This document shows positions 25,117 to 33,482 of a stretch of DNA of 64,000 nucleotides, in pieces. Position 1 is the stretch's first letter. Each line of letters starts with the position of its first letter. The notes under the pieces were generated by a model that was not told the DNA's origin, searched no databases, and saw only the letters and a program-made list of their open reading frames with translations. The position numbers were made by a program, and so were the translations under genes. Where the stretch lies: NCBI GenBank assembly GCA_019118645.1, contig DWYN01000028.1, positions 1 through 64,000 on the forward strand, written 5' to 3'. The DNA comes from Candidatus Blautia excrementipullorum. Its GTDB lineage: Bacteria; Bacillota; Clostridia; Lachnospirales; Lachnospiraceae.

Positions 25117-25979
25117 GTATGGAATATAACGGAACGATCGTAAATCTGAAAGAAAAAGAATATACGGAAGAGAAGAAGCGTGCAAAAAGAAAAACAACAA
25201 CAAAAATTCCGGTAAAATGCAGGCAGAGAAACCGGTTTATCCCGGGTTTCCTTGGAGGAGTAGCCCTTTTGTCTGTTCTGAGCCTTCTGTATCTGGATAT
25301 TGACTGGCTGAAAATGCTGTCCCGTGTGCCGGATATCGGAGAAGTGTTCTGGGAGCTGGCGCATCTTGATTTTTCGAACATGGATCTGATCCTCTCGTCC
25401 ATGGTGGAAACCATATCGATCGCGGTGCTCTCGCTTTTGTACAGCCTGATCCTGGGGATCCTGTTCGGCATGCTCGCCGCGCGGAATATTTTCCGGATCC
25501 CGGTGCTGTCGGTACTCGTTCAGTCGTTTTTTACTTTTCTGAGGGCGGTGCCCACTCCGGTCTGGGTTCTGCTGATGCTGGTGTGTCTCGGTATGGGACC
25601 GGAGGCGGGTGTTGCCGGACTGTGCGTCCATACAACGGCTTTCTTTACGAAGTCTTTCGCCCAGAGCTTTGACAGTATACCTTATGAGACCATAGAAGCC
25701 CTGGAGGTGACCGGGACGGGAAGACTGAGCATTTTCTTCAATGCGGTTCTTCCGGCGGCTCTTTCCCAGATCGTAGCCTGGGCGGGAATGCGTCTGGAAA
25801 CAAATTTCTCCGAATGTGCCATCCTCGGCATGGTAGGCGCAGGCGGAGTCGGATATGTAATCTCCAACAGCCTGCAGGGATACGATTATGGAACTGCGGG
25901 AGTGGCCATCCTGCTGGTATTTCTGGTGGCATACTGTATTGAGCGGATGTTTGTGCACATAAAAAAGAGATTCTATTAA
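25113..25979 (+). CDS. phnE: Phosphonate ABC transporter permease, second copy
   Basis: 288 residues. A charged cytoplasmic leader (KEKEYTEEKKRAKRKTTTK) precedes six membrane segments. The EAA-type loop is SIPYETIEALEVTGTGRLSIFF, and CAILGMVGAGGVGYVISNSLQGY matches the other permease, with which it should form a heterodimer. Its stop overlaps the stop of the convergent glgB by three bases, with no terminator between. Confidence 0.93.
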   Translation: MSMEYNGTIVNLKEKEYTEEKKRAKRKTTTKIPVKCRQRNRFIPGFLGGVALLSVLSLLYLDIDWLKMLSRVPDIGEVFWELAHLDFSNMDLILSSMVETISIAVLSLLYSLILGILFGMLAARNIFRIPVLSVLVQSFFTFLRAVPTPVWVLLMLVCLGMGPEAGVAGLCVHTTAFFTKSFAQSFDSIPYETIEALEVTGTGRLSIFFNAVLPAALSQIVAWAGMRLETNFSECAILGMVGAGGVGYVISNSLQGYDYGTAGVAILLVFLVAYCIERMFVHIKKRFY

Positions 25980-27784
25980 ACGGGGTGTTCAGGACCCTCT
26001 AAAAAATAATAAATGCCGGAGTAAGGGGGAAGCGTCAGAGAAATGCTTTCTCCTTTTTCTGCTGTAAAAACGGCTGCCTGGTTCCTGTTCTGCTTTCCGC
26101 CGTAAATGTCAAGATCACTGTTGAAAAGCTCTTTCAGCCGGCAGTCCTGTTCCGGTTTCAGATCATAGGACTGTTCCTGTTCGGAGAAGTTAAAGAGCGC
26201 GAGGATACGTTCCTTCTCTGCCGTCCGCTCAAAAACATAGACACAGGATGCTTCCTGATGGCAGTCAATCCACCGGAATCCCTTGTGTTCGTAATCTTTT
26301 TCCCAGAAGGCAGGATGTTTCAGATAAAGACGGTTCAGTTCTTTCATGAACCGGGCAAATCCGCTGTGGATGGGATAGTCCAGCAAAAGCCAGTCCTGTT
26401 CCCGTTTTTCATCCCATTCCCGGAGTTGTCCGATCTCATTTCCCATGAAATTCAGTTTTTTTCCGGGGTGGGCGTACATGTACATGTAAAATGCCCGGCA
26501 CTGCGGAAATTTGTCATCGTAATTCCCGCTCATTTTCTGCAGGATGGCAGCCTTGCCGTGGACAACCTCATCGTGGGAGAGTGGAAGCAGAAAACGGTCA
26601 TTGTAATAATACATCATGGAGAATGTAAGCTTATGATAATCCCGGTTTCTGTATTCCGGAGCCGTCCGGAAGTAATCCAGAGTGTCGTTCATCCATCCCA
26701 TATCCCATTTGTAGTCGAATCCCAGTCCGCCGCAGGAGACCGGTTCCGTCACCTTCGGAAAAGAGGTGGAGTCCTCTGCCGCCAGGATTGCAGAGGGGTG
26801 AAGGGTTTTCAGGCCCTGGTTCATAAACTGAAGGAACCCTGTTGCATTGGAATTCACGCCCCGGGCGGGATCCCCCTGCCAGTAGATCGCCCGGCTGATG
26901 GCGTCCATCCGGAGCCCGTCTATATGAAATTCACTCAGCCAGTAGTTGGCGCAGGACTGAAGAAAACTCCGTACTTCGCCCCGGGAGTGCATGAAATTGC
27001 AGCTTCCCCACTCGCTGACGCCCACTGCGGAGTTGGGATATTCATAGAGCGGAGTGCCGTCATAGAGAGCCAGCCCATAGTCGTCTACTGCAAAATGCAC
27101 AGGGACAAAATCCATAAGAACGCCGATCTGATTCTTATGGCATGCATCAATGAAGAATTTCAGCTGATCCGCAGTTCCGTATCTGGAGGTGGGGCTGAAA
27201 AATCCCGTAGACTGATAACCCCAGGATTCATCACAGGGATATTCGTTCAGGGGCATGATCTCCAGATAATTGTAGCCATTTGCCCTGAGGTAGGGAATCA
27301 GGACGTCCGCCATTTCTTCATAGGTGTACCAGGCGTCCGGCTCCGCGGAGGGCTTCCGGAAAGAACCGAAGTGAACCTCGTAGATATTCAGTGGCTTGTC
27401 CCGGCAGTCGCTGCGGCTTTTCAACCATTCTCTATCGTGAAATTGATAAGAATTCATATTCCGTATCACAGAAGCCGTATTTGGCCGGAGTTCCATGCCG
27501 AATCCATAGGGATCGCAGTGATCCTTCCACTGTCCGGTGCGGCTGTAAATACGATACTTGTACATCATTCCCTCTTCCGCTTTCGGAACACGGCATTCCC
27601 AGAAATTTCCGTCAGAGACTTTATGCATATCCAGTTCCTTCCACTCACTGAATTCACCGATCAGGGAAACTTTGGCGGCAGAAGGGGCGAAGGTGCGGAA
27701 GATCACGCCGTCCTGTCCTGTGTGCGCGCCAAGATACTGATAAGCATCAAAAATTTTACCCGTATAAAAACCATAGAAATCCAT
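25976..27784 (-). CDS. glgB: 1,4-alpha-glucan branching enzyme
   Basis: 602 residues from the ATG at 27784 (GGAG six bases upstream, MDFYGFYTGK). The 715-residue ORF-track version adds upstream sequence without family character. An N-terminal CBM48 domain (IFRTFAPSAAKVSLIGEFSEW) is followed by a GH13 barrel with nucleophile in GLRMDAISRAIYWQ, acid/base Glu in LAAEDSTSFP, and LPLSHDEVVHGK. It makes alpha-1,6 branches in glycogen. It lies alone, without glgA, glgC or glgP. An ACCCGGCTG / CAGCCGGGT hairpin (27,796-27,820) lies just upstream of its ribosome binding site. Confidence 0.93.
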   Translation of the reverse strand: MDFYGFYTGKIFDAYQYLGAHTGQDGVIFRTFAPSAAKVSLIGEFSEWKELDMHKVSDGNFWECRVPKAEEGMMYKYRIYSRTGQWKDHCDPYGFGMELRPNTASVIRNMNSYQFHDREWLKSRSDCRDKPLNIYEVHFGSFRKPSAEPDAWYTYEEMADVLIPYLRANGYNYLEIMPLNEYPCDESWGYQSTGFFSPTSRYGTADQLKFFIDACHKNQIGVLMDFVPVHFAVDDYGLALYDGTPLYEYPNSAVGVSEWGSCNFMHSRGEVRSFLQSCANYWLSEFHIDGLRMDAISRAIYWQGDPARGVNSNATGFLQFMNQGLKTLHPSAILAAEDSTSFPKVTEPVSCGGLGFDYKWDMGWMNDTLDYFRTAPEYRNRDYHKLTFSMMYYYNDRFLLPLSHDEVVHGKAAILQKMSGNYDDKFPQCRAFYMYMYAHPGKKLNFMGNEIGQLREWDEKREQDWLLLDYPIHSGFARFMKELNRLYLKHPAFWEKDYEHKGFRWIDCHQEASCVYVFERTAEKERILALFNFSEQEQSYDLKPEQDCRLKELFNSDLDIYGGKQNRNQAAVFTAEKGESISLTLPPYSGIYYFLEGPEHPV

Positions 27785-27795
27785 TTTTGCTCCAT

Positions 27796-27820
27796 ACCCG
27801 GCTGAAACCTGCAGCCGGGT
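27796..27820 (-). other. Leader hairpin next to the glgB ribosome binding site
   Basis: A perfect 9-bp stem with a 7-base loop ending four bases before GGAG. It might influence translation or simply mark the 5' boundary of the leader. Confidence 0.4.
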
Positions 27821-27844
27821 GTTCCCTTTCTTTTTATAAATTAA

Positions 27845-27873
27845 TAGACACCAGTTGTTTTTTTGATTATAAT
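27845..27873 (+). promoter_or_regulatory. Promoter of the TetR gene
   Basis: TAGACA-N17-TATAAT, 110 bp upstream of the TetR start. The ATTATAAT core also reads as TATAAT on the minus strand, so a divergent glgB promoter may overlap. Confidence 0.5.
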
Positions 27874-27888
27874 AAAAAGAAACAGACA

Positions 27889-27906
27889 GATTGTCCACAG
27901 ACAATC
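27889..27906. promoter_or_regulatory. Palindromic operator candidate for the TetR regulator
   Basis: GATTGTC-CACA-GACAATC, a perfect 7-4-7 palindrome placed about 16 bp after the TetR -10 box. Position and symmetry fit an autoregulatory operator that could also touch the divergent glgB promoter. Confidence 0.5.
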
Positions 27907-27982
27907 CGGACGGAAGGACGGATAAGCGACGGATTGCGGAATATGTCGGTAATCCGTATGCAATCAGATGAGAAGGTGAAAA

Positions 27983-28534
27983 ATGGATATCAGAATAGAA
28001 AAAACAGAAAACGCCATCAAAAATGCATTTTTGGAGATCCGGGCCAGAAAACCTCTGGAAAAAATTACAGTAAAAGAGCTTTGTGCCTGCGCGCAAATTA
28101 ATAAATCTACTTTTTATGCACATTACCAGGATATTTACGCACTGTCGGAAAAACTGGAGCAGGAGATTGTAAATTCCATTTTAAAGACCATGGTAAGCAG
28201 GCAGAAATATTCAGTAAAAAATTCCGATATCTTTGTCCGGGATCTTTATATGGCATGCCTGGCAAACAGTTCTCTGATCAATATTGTGTTTTCCGGAAAG
28301 AACCAAAGCCGCCTGGCAGACTGCCTGGAAAAAGAGGTAAAGGCTCTGATCTGGAAAAAATATCCTCAGTATAGGGAGGACATTGAAAAGAATATTATGC
28401 TTTCTTATGGGATTTACGGTACATTTTATGTGTATCTGAATAATCAGAACGTTGATCCGGAGATACTCATCCGGGTCAGCGAGAAAATTGTAAAAAGGCT
28501 CTCTCCTTTGTATGACCAGGAGGCGGAGGAATGA
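27983..28534 (+). CDS. TetR/AcrR-family regulator
   Basis: 183 residues. The N-terminal helix-turn-helix is IKNAFLEIRARKPLEKITVKELCACAQINKSTFYAHYQDIYAL, textbook TetR. The C-terminal domain is helical, probably ligand-binding. GAAGGTG site before ATG 27983. Divergent from glgB and upstream of the CsoR-like gene. Target and ligand unknown. Confidence 0.9.
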   Translation: MDIRIEKTENAIKNAFLEIRARKPLEKITVKELCACAQINKSTFYAHYQDIYALSEKLEQEIVNSILKTMVSRQKYSVKNSDIFVRDLYMACLANSSLINIVFSGKNQSRLADCLEKEVKALIWKKYPQYREDIEKNIMLSYGIYGTFYVYLNNQNVDPEILIRVSEKIVKRLSPLYDQEAEE

Positions 28535-28587
28535 GTCCGCAAAAGCGGCTTGACAAAGGGCTCTCTTTTTCCGATAATAAAATACAG

Positions 28588-28603
28588 ATACCCCTTGCGG
28601 TAT
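28588..28603 (+). promoter_or_regulatory. ATACC-N6-GGTAT palindrome before the CsoR-like gene
   Basis: ATACCCCTTGCGGTAT resembles CsoR/FrmR operators, which are GC-tract palindromes flanked by AT. It partly overlaps the ribosome binding region. The ATACCCCTT half recurs upstream of the GTPase gene at 28,920. Confidence 0.45.
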
Positions 28604-28618
28604 AAGGAGGTGGAAGAC

Positions 28619-28894
28619 ATGAGACAGTGTATGGATGCGGATAATCTGCACCGGAGACTGAAAAAGATTATTGGACAGGTACAGGCTATTGACCGGATGA
28701 TTGATGAGGATATTCCATGCGAGGACATCCTGGCGCAGATCAATGCCGCTAAATCAGCCCTGCACAGAGCTGGTCAGGTGGTTCTGGAGGGACATATCAA
28801 GCATTGTGTGCGGGACGGAATCGAACATGGCGATGCAGATAAGACCATTGCCAATTTCACAAAAGCAGTGGAGCGTTTTGCGAATATGAACTGA
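28619..28894 (+). CDS. CsoR/FrmR-family (DUF156) repressor
   Basis: 91 residues from ATG 28619 (AAGGAGG site); the longer ORF-track start is not needed. The all-helical family signature is clear: LHRRLKKIIGQVQAIDRMIDEDIPCEDILAQINAAKSALHRAG. The conserved sensing Cys is in IPCEDIL, with His and Cys in EGHIKHCV. Members sense Cu(I), Ni, formaldehyde or persulfide, and the exact ligand set here is not diagnostic. No copper ATPase or persulfide gene is adjacent; the next gene is a ribosome-acting GTPase. Confidence 0.9.
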   Translation: MRQCMDADNLHRRLKKIIGQVQAIDRMIDEDIPCEDILAQINAAKSALHRAGQVVLEGHIKHCVRDGIEHGDADKTIANFTKAVERFANMN

Positions 28895-28919
28895 TAAGAC
28901 GAGAATGCTTAGTCGACTT

Positions 28920-28975
28920 ATACCCCTTTCTGTGCTATGATTATGTAAATATAATCAAAGTACAGAAAGGGGTAT
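28920..28975 (+). promoter_or_regulatory. 14-bp inverted repeat enclosing a -10 box upstream of the GTPase
   Basis: ATACCCCTTTCTGT and its exact complement ACAGAAAGGGGTAT are separated by 28 bp that include TATAAT (28,950-28,955). It could be the terminator of the CsoR-like gene, or an operator for it over the next promoter. The shared ATACCCCTT half-site favours at least some repressor role. Confidence 0.5.
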
Positions 28976-29013
28976 TTTCTGTGGGAAATACGTCTGAAAA
29001 CGGAGAAAAGAGA

Positions 29014-31836
29014 ATGGAAAAAACAATAACAGAAAAACATATCTGCGCGGGAATACTGGCCCATGTGGACGCAGGAAAAACAACACTTTCCGAGGGCCTT
29101 CTCTATCTTTGCGGGGAGATACGCAGGCTGGGCAGGGTAGATCACGGCGATGCATTTTTAGATACATATGAGCTGGAAAAAGAAAGAGGGATCACAATTT
29201 TTTCCAAGCAGGCAATTCTGAGGACAGGGCAGATGGAAGTGACCCTTCTGGATACGCCGGGGCATGTGGATTTTTCTGCGGAGATGGAGCGGACGCTTCA
29301 GGTTCTGGATTATGCAGTTCTTGTGATCAGCGGAATGGACGGGGTACAGAGCCATACCATGACCTTGTGGAAACTACTGGAAAGATATCAGATACCGGTT
29401 TTTCTTTTTATCAACAAAATGGATCAGGAAGGAACGGACAGAGAAAACCTGCTGGAAGAGCTGAAAAAACGCCTGGATGGAAACTGCATTAATTTCAGTT
29501 CCGATACAGATCAGGAAGTCTGGATGGAAAACGTGGCGGTCTGTGATGAAAAGCTTATGGAAGCCTATCTGGAAACAGGGACAGTAGATGAGGCCCGGGT
29601 TGCCGCTCTGATTGCCGGGAGAAAAATATTTCCCTGCTATTTCGGCTCTGCCTTAAAAATGCAGGGCGTAGAAGAGCTCCTGAAAGGATTGGGGACATAT
29701 ACGAGAGAAAAAAGGTATCCTGGCACTTTCGGGGCAAAGGTCTTTAAGATTGCGAGAGATGCGCAGGGAAACCGGCTGACTTATCTGAAGGTTACCGGAG
29801 GAAGCCTGAAAGTGAAGACTGTGCTTTCCAATACTGCAGGCGGGGATAAAAAGCCGCAGGCGCTGCCGGGATACCGGCAGACAGAAACTGGCTGGGAGGA
29901 AAAAGTGGATCAGATCCGTCTGTACTCCGGAGAGAAATATGAGGTTCTGCAGGAAGCTGCGGCGGGGACAGTCTGCGCAGTAACCGGCCTTACGAAAACC
30001 CGGCCGGGGCAGGGACTTGGAATGGAAGAAGATTCTGATATGCCGGTTCTGGAGCCGGTGCTGACATACCAGATTCAGCTTCCGGAAGGATGTGATCCGC
30101 ATAAAATGCTTCAGCAGCTGCGGCAGCTTGAGGAGGAGGAACCGGAACTGCATATTGTCTGGGACAGCGCTCTGGGCGAGATTCATGCCCAGATAATGGG
30201 TGAGGTACAGATTGAAATTCTTAAAAGACAGATCTGGGAACGTTTTCATGTGGCTGTGGAATTCGGCACAGGCAGTATTGTATATAAGGAAACGATTGCA
30301 GCCCCTGTAGTGGGCGTCGGCCATTTTGAACCTCTCCGCCATTATGCCGAGGTGCAGCTCCTGCTGGAGCCCGGAGAACCCGGAAGCGGATGTCAGTTTT
30401 TTACTGCCTGCAGTGAAGATGTCCTTGCAAGAAACTGGCAGAGACTGATTCTGACGCACCTGGAAGAAAAGGAACACAGAGGCGTTCTGACGGGCTCAGC
30501 CCTGACTGACATACAGATCACTCTGCTGGCCGGGAGAGCTCATGCAAAGCATACAGAGGGCGGCGATTTCCGGCAGGCGACTTACCGGGCAGTGCGCCAG
30601 GGACTGAAGAAAGCGAAAAATATTCTGCTGGAGCCTTATTATGAATTCTGCCTGGAGCTTCCGGCAGAAATGATTGGCCGGGCTATGTCTGATATACAGA
30701 AAATGCAGGGGGATTTTCTTCCGCCGGAGACGGACGGAGAGACGGCAGTCCTCTGCGGCACTGCATCTGTGGCAGAAATGCGGGATTATCAGAAAGAAGT
30801 CGTTTCCTACACCCGAGGCACGGGGCGGCTGTTCTGCAGCCTGAAAGGATATGCGCCCTGCAGAAACCAGGAAAAAATCGTGGAGGAAATCGGCTATGAT
30901 TCCGAAAGGGATCTGGAGAATCCCACGGGATCCGTGTTCTGCGCCCACGGTGCGGGTTTTGTAGTTCCCTGGGATCAGGTGGAAGAGTATATGCATCTGA
31001 ACATGGAAATCGATGAGGATGAGCTTGAGGCAGGGGAATCCTGGTATGAGGACATGGAAGACGGAGGAAGAGAGCAGAAGGACGCCGAAGAAGATTATAT
31101 GAACAGCACAGGGAAAAGATCCGGCGGCTCAAAAGGGAAAAAGAGCTCAGGAAGCTACTCCTACAGTGGAAGCTATGAAGACGAGAAAGAGCTGCAGGCA
31201 ATTTTCGAAAGGACCTTCGGACCGGTAAAGAGAGACAGAGGGTCTTTTCAGAAAAAGACGGTGCATGCACCTTCGGAACCCCGCCGATATAGACCGGCAA
31301 AGCCAAAAAAAGAAGAATACCTTCTGGTGGACGGCTACAATATTGTTTTTGCCTGGGAAGAATTAAGAGAGCTTGCGGAAAAAAGCATTCATGCTGCCTG
31401 CGATAAGCTGAAGGACATACTGAGCAATTATCAGGGATACCGGCAGTGTACGCTGATTCTTGTGTTTGACGCCTACAAGGTGGAGGGGCATGAAGAAGAG
31501 GTGATTCCGTACCACAATATCTACGTGGTATATACAAAAGAAGCGGAGACGGCGGACCAGTATATCGAGAAGACGGTGCACAGAATCGGACGGGAGCATC
31601 AGGTGACGGTGGCTACCTCGGACGGACTGGAGCAGGTGATCATTCTGGGACAGGGAGCGCACAGGCTCTCTGCCCAGGGGCTGAAAAAAGAAATTCAGGA
31701 TGCGGAAAAAGCGGGAAAACAGGAGTGGAGACAGCGCCGGCAGAGCAGCCGGAACTATCTTTTTGACAGCGTGGATGAGGAGACTGCGGAATATATGGAA
31801 AAAATACGGTTGGGAAAGCAATCCCCCGAAAAGTAA
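29014..31836 (+). CDS. EF-G/Tet(M)-like GTPase fused to a Rae1/YacP-like NYN domain
   Basis: 940 residues from ATG 29014 (GGAG site); GTG 28981 would add 11. GTPase motifs are AHVDAGKTT (G1), DTPGHVDF (G3), NKMD (G4) and GSAL (G5). EF-G domains II-V follow to about residue 640, as in ribosomal-protection proteins. A Gly/Ser-rich linker (SGGSKGKKSSGSYSYSGSY) leads to a C-terminal domain (about 765-930). That domain shows LVDGYNIVFAWEEL, LVFDAY, YTKEAETADQYIE and VATSDGLEQ, the acidic motifs of YacP/Rae1, a nuclease that cuts mRNA in the ribosomal A site. Inferred role: a ribosome-acting factor combining clearance with mRNA cleavage. Tetracycline protection is possible but unproven. Confidence 0.88.
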   Translation: MEKTITEKHICAGILAHVDAGKTTLSEGLLYLCGEIRRLGRVDHGDAFLDTYELEKERGITIFSKQAILRTGQMEVTLLDTPGHVDFSAEMERTLQVLDYAVLVISGMDGVQSHTMTLWKLLERYQIPVFLFINKMDQEGTDRENLLEELKKRLDGNCINFSSDTDQEVWMENVAVCDEKLMEAYLETGTVDEARVAALIAGRKIFPCYFGSALKMQGVEELLKGLGTYTREKRYPGTFGAKVFKIARDAQGNRLTYLKVTGGSLKVKTVLSNTAGGDKKPQALPGYRQTETGWEEKVDQIRLYSGEKYEVLQEAAAGTVCAVTGLTKTRPGQGLGMEEDSDMPVLEPVLTYQIQLPEGCDPHKMLQQLRQLEEEEPELHIVWDSALGEIHAQIMGEVQIEILKRQIWERFHVAVEFGTGSIVYKETIAAPVVGVGHFEPLRHYAEVQLLLEPGEPGSGCQFFTACSEDVLARNWQRLILTHLEEKEHRGVLTGSALTDIQITLLAGRAHAKHTEGGDFRQATYRAVRQGLKKAKNILLEPYYEFCLELPAEMIGRAMSDIQKMQGDFLPPETDGETAVLCGTASVAEMRDYQKEVVSYTRGTGRLFCSLKGYAPCRNQEKIVEEIGYDSERDLENPTGSVFCAHGAGFVVPWDQVEEYMHLNMEIDEDELEAGESWYEDMEDGGREQKDAEEDYMNSTGKRSGGSKGKKSSGSYSYSGSYEDEKELQAIFERTFGPVKRDRGSFQKKTVHAPSEPRRYRPAKPKKEEYLLVDGYNIVFAWEELRELAEKSIHAACDKLKDILSNYQGYRQCTLILVFDAYKVEGHEEEVIPYHNIYVVYTKEAETADQYIEKTVHRIGREHQVTVATSDGLEQVIILGQGAHRLSAQGLKKEIQDAEKAGKQEWRQRRQSSRNYLFDSVDEETAEYMEKIRLGKQSPEK

Positions 31837-31854
31837 CTGGCGTCTGGTAAATAC

Positions 31855-31904
31855 TTGACAGAAGAACGACTGTGATGTATTATGATGATATCAAATTGAT
31901 ATCA
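31855..31904 (+). promoter_or_regulatory. Consensus promoter and perfect palindrome upstream of the SPFH gene
   Basis: TTGACA-N17-TATTAT (31,855-31,883) is followed directly by TGATATCAA-A-TTGATATCA (31,886-31,904), a perfect 9-1-9 palindrome over the expected transcription start. The small ribbon-helix-helix protein two genes on is a natural candidate binder. Confidence 0.6.
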
Positions 31905-31938
31905 ATTTATAACACCAAAGACACAGGAGGAGAAATTT

Positions 31939-32958
31939 ATGGAAAAGGTGAATGATGCAGAAGAGAGGAGACTGAAAGCGGCTCCAGGCATGCTGATGCT
32001 GTTTGTTTCGCTGATTATCACTTTGCTGGGAATTCCGGCATATATTCTGGGCGGTCTTTACGTGAGCTGGGACGGTCCGGCGTCAGGGGCTGTACTGACA
32101 GTTTCCATTCTTGCAGGGATTGCTTTGAACTGTATTGGAATTATCATGCTCTGCGGGCTGAAGATTATACACCCCAATGAGGCTCTGGTTCTTACCCTGT
32201 TCGGAAATTATTACGGAACTCTGTATGACGCCGGGTTCTACTGGGTGAATCCATTCTGTACAGCGATCAATCCTGCGGCAAAGGGACGCGAAACTACAGA
32301 ACAGGCAGCTCCTGTAAAGAGCAGTTCGATCAATATTAATATGAACATGAGCCAGATAGGCGGAGGCTCTAAAAAGGTTTCTTTGAAAACAATGACTTTG
32401 GATAATAAACGGCAGAAAGTGAATGACGCGCAGGGAAATCCGGTGGAAATCGGAACGATCGTTATCTGGAAGGTGAAAAACGCTACGAAAGCCGTTCTGA
32501 ACGTAGAAAATTATACGGAATTTCTTTCTATCCAGTGTGACGCAATTACAAGAAACGCGGCCAGAAATTACCCATATGATACAAATGCGGAATCAGACGA
32601 AAAGACCCTGAGAGGCAGCAGCCAGGAGATTGCGGATATTATGCAGGCAGAGCTCCAGAATAAAGTAATGGAAGCCGGACTTGAGATTCTGGATGTCCGC
32701 ATTACACATTTGGCATATGCTCCGGAGATCGCATCTGCCATGCTTCAGAGGCAGCAGGCAGCGGCAGTGATCGATGCCCGCCAGAAAATTGTGGAGGGGG
32801 CAGTCAGTATGGTGGAAATGGCTCTGCATCAGCTCAGTGAAAGTCAGATTGTGGAGCTGGATGAGGAACGTAAGGCCGCTATGGTGAGCAACCTTCTTGT
32901 GGTGCTCTGCGGAAATAAGGATGCACAGCCTGTTGTCAACAGCGGTTCTATCTACTAA
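31939..32958 (+). CDS. SPFH/Band-7 domain protein
   Basis: 339 residues. Two hydrophobic segments near residues 15-40 and 50-75 anchor it. The SPFH domain follows from IIHPNEALVLTLFGNYYGTLYDAGFYWVNPF, with VNDAQGNPVEIGTIVIWKV typical of the family. The C-terminal part is helical and coiled-coil-prone (AEIASAMLQRQQAAAVIDARQKIV). Flotillin-like proteins scaffold membrane microdomains. AGGAGG site before ATG 31939. Probably an operon with the following small DNA-binding gene. Confidence 0.92.
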   Translation: MEKVNDAEERRLKAAPGMLMLFVSLIITLLGIPAYILGGLYVSWDGPASGAVLTVSILAGIALNCIGIIMLCGLKIIHPNEALVLTLFGNYYGTLYDAGFYWVNPFCTAINPAAKGRETTEQAAPVKSSSININMNMSQIGGGSKKVSLKTMTLDNKRQKVNDAQGNPVEIGTIVIWKVKNATKAVLNVENYTEFLSIQCDAITRNAARNYPYDTNAESDEKTLRGSSQEIADIMQAELQNKVMEAGLEILDVRITHLAYAPEIASAMLQRQQAAAVIDARQKIVEGAVSMVEMALHQLSESQIVELDEERKAAMVSNLLVVLCGNKDAQPVVNSGSIY

Positions 32959-33028
32959 GCTGGAAAAAGAGCGTATATATCTGCGACACCTGAATCAAAA
33001 TCAGAAAAAATGAGAAAGGGGCAGAACG

Positions 33029-33220
33029 ATGGCGGAAACAAAAGTAAAAGAAAAAGCGAAAAAACAGATTCCTCTGAGAGTCTCTGCCTCTCTCTATAAT
33101 GAACTTGCTCAGTGGGCGGAAGATGATTTTCGCTCTATCAATGGACAGATCGAATATCTTCTGACAGAATGTGTCCGGTATCGAAAAAAGTCCGGCAGGG
33201 ACAAGATGCACAATATATAA
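33029..33220 (+). CDS. Arc-like ribbon-helix-helix protein
   Basis: 63 residues. KKQIPLRVSASLYNELAQWAEDDFRSINGQIEYLLTECVRYR shows the beta strand and two helices of the Arc/MetJ ribbon-helix-helix fold (strand QIPLRVS, then the NGQIEYLL helix). AAAGGGG site before ATG 33029. Members of this size often pair with an SPFH gene. Probably represses its own operon through the TGATATCAA palindrome. Confidence 0.85.
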   Translation: MAETKVKEKAKKQIPLRVSASLYNELAQWAEDDFRSINGQIEYLLTECVRYRKKSGRDKMHNI

Positions 33221-33317
33221 AGGAAAATATATGGATGTTTTTCACAAAAAACATATACAAATAATATTTTGGTTTGATAAAAAAAGAAAAAAATGGTAAA
33301 ATATAAATAAGAGAAAG

Positions 33318-33355
33318 ACTCCTTGTTTCGGATCATCCTCCGGCAGGGAGTTTTC
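33318..33355 (+). terminator. Terminator of the SPFH operon
   Basis: ACTCCTTG / CAGGGAGT stem with one G-U pair, an inner CGGA/TCCG pairing, and a TTTTC tail. Confidence 0.55.
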
Positions 33356-33482
33356 ATTTGGATGTATATAATGTTATGTGAACCAATATCCTGTACGAAT
33401 TCTTTGTGAAGAGATTTGCATTGTTCGGAAGAAGGGTATCGAATATGGATTCTGCAGCAAGAACAGAAAGGGTGTGAAATAA

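Noticed and set aside
26258-27805. 515-residue plus-strand ORF
   Set aside because: Antisense to glgB, whose catalytic motifs are intact. A long mirror frame is expected in such GC-biased codons.
27785-28123. N-terminal extension of glgB in the ORF track
   Set aside because: It spans the TetR start, promoter and operator and shows no family character. The ATG at 27784 has a proper ribosome binding site.
29014-31836. Straightforward tetracycline-resistance gene call
   Set aside because: The GTPase part resembles ribosomal-protection proteins, but the extra nuclease-like domain and chromosomal context make resistance only one possibility.
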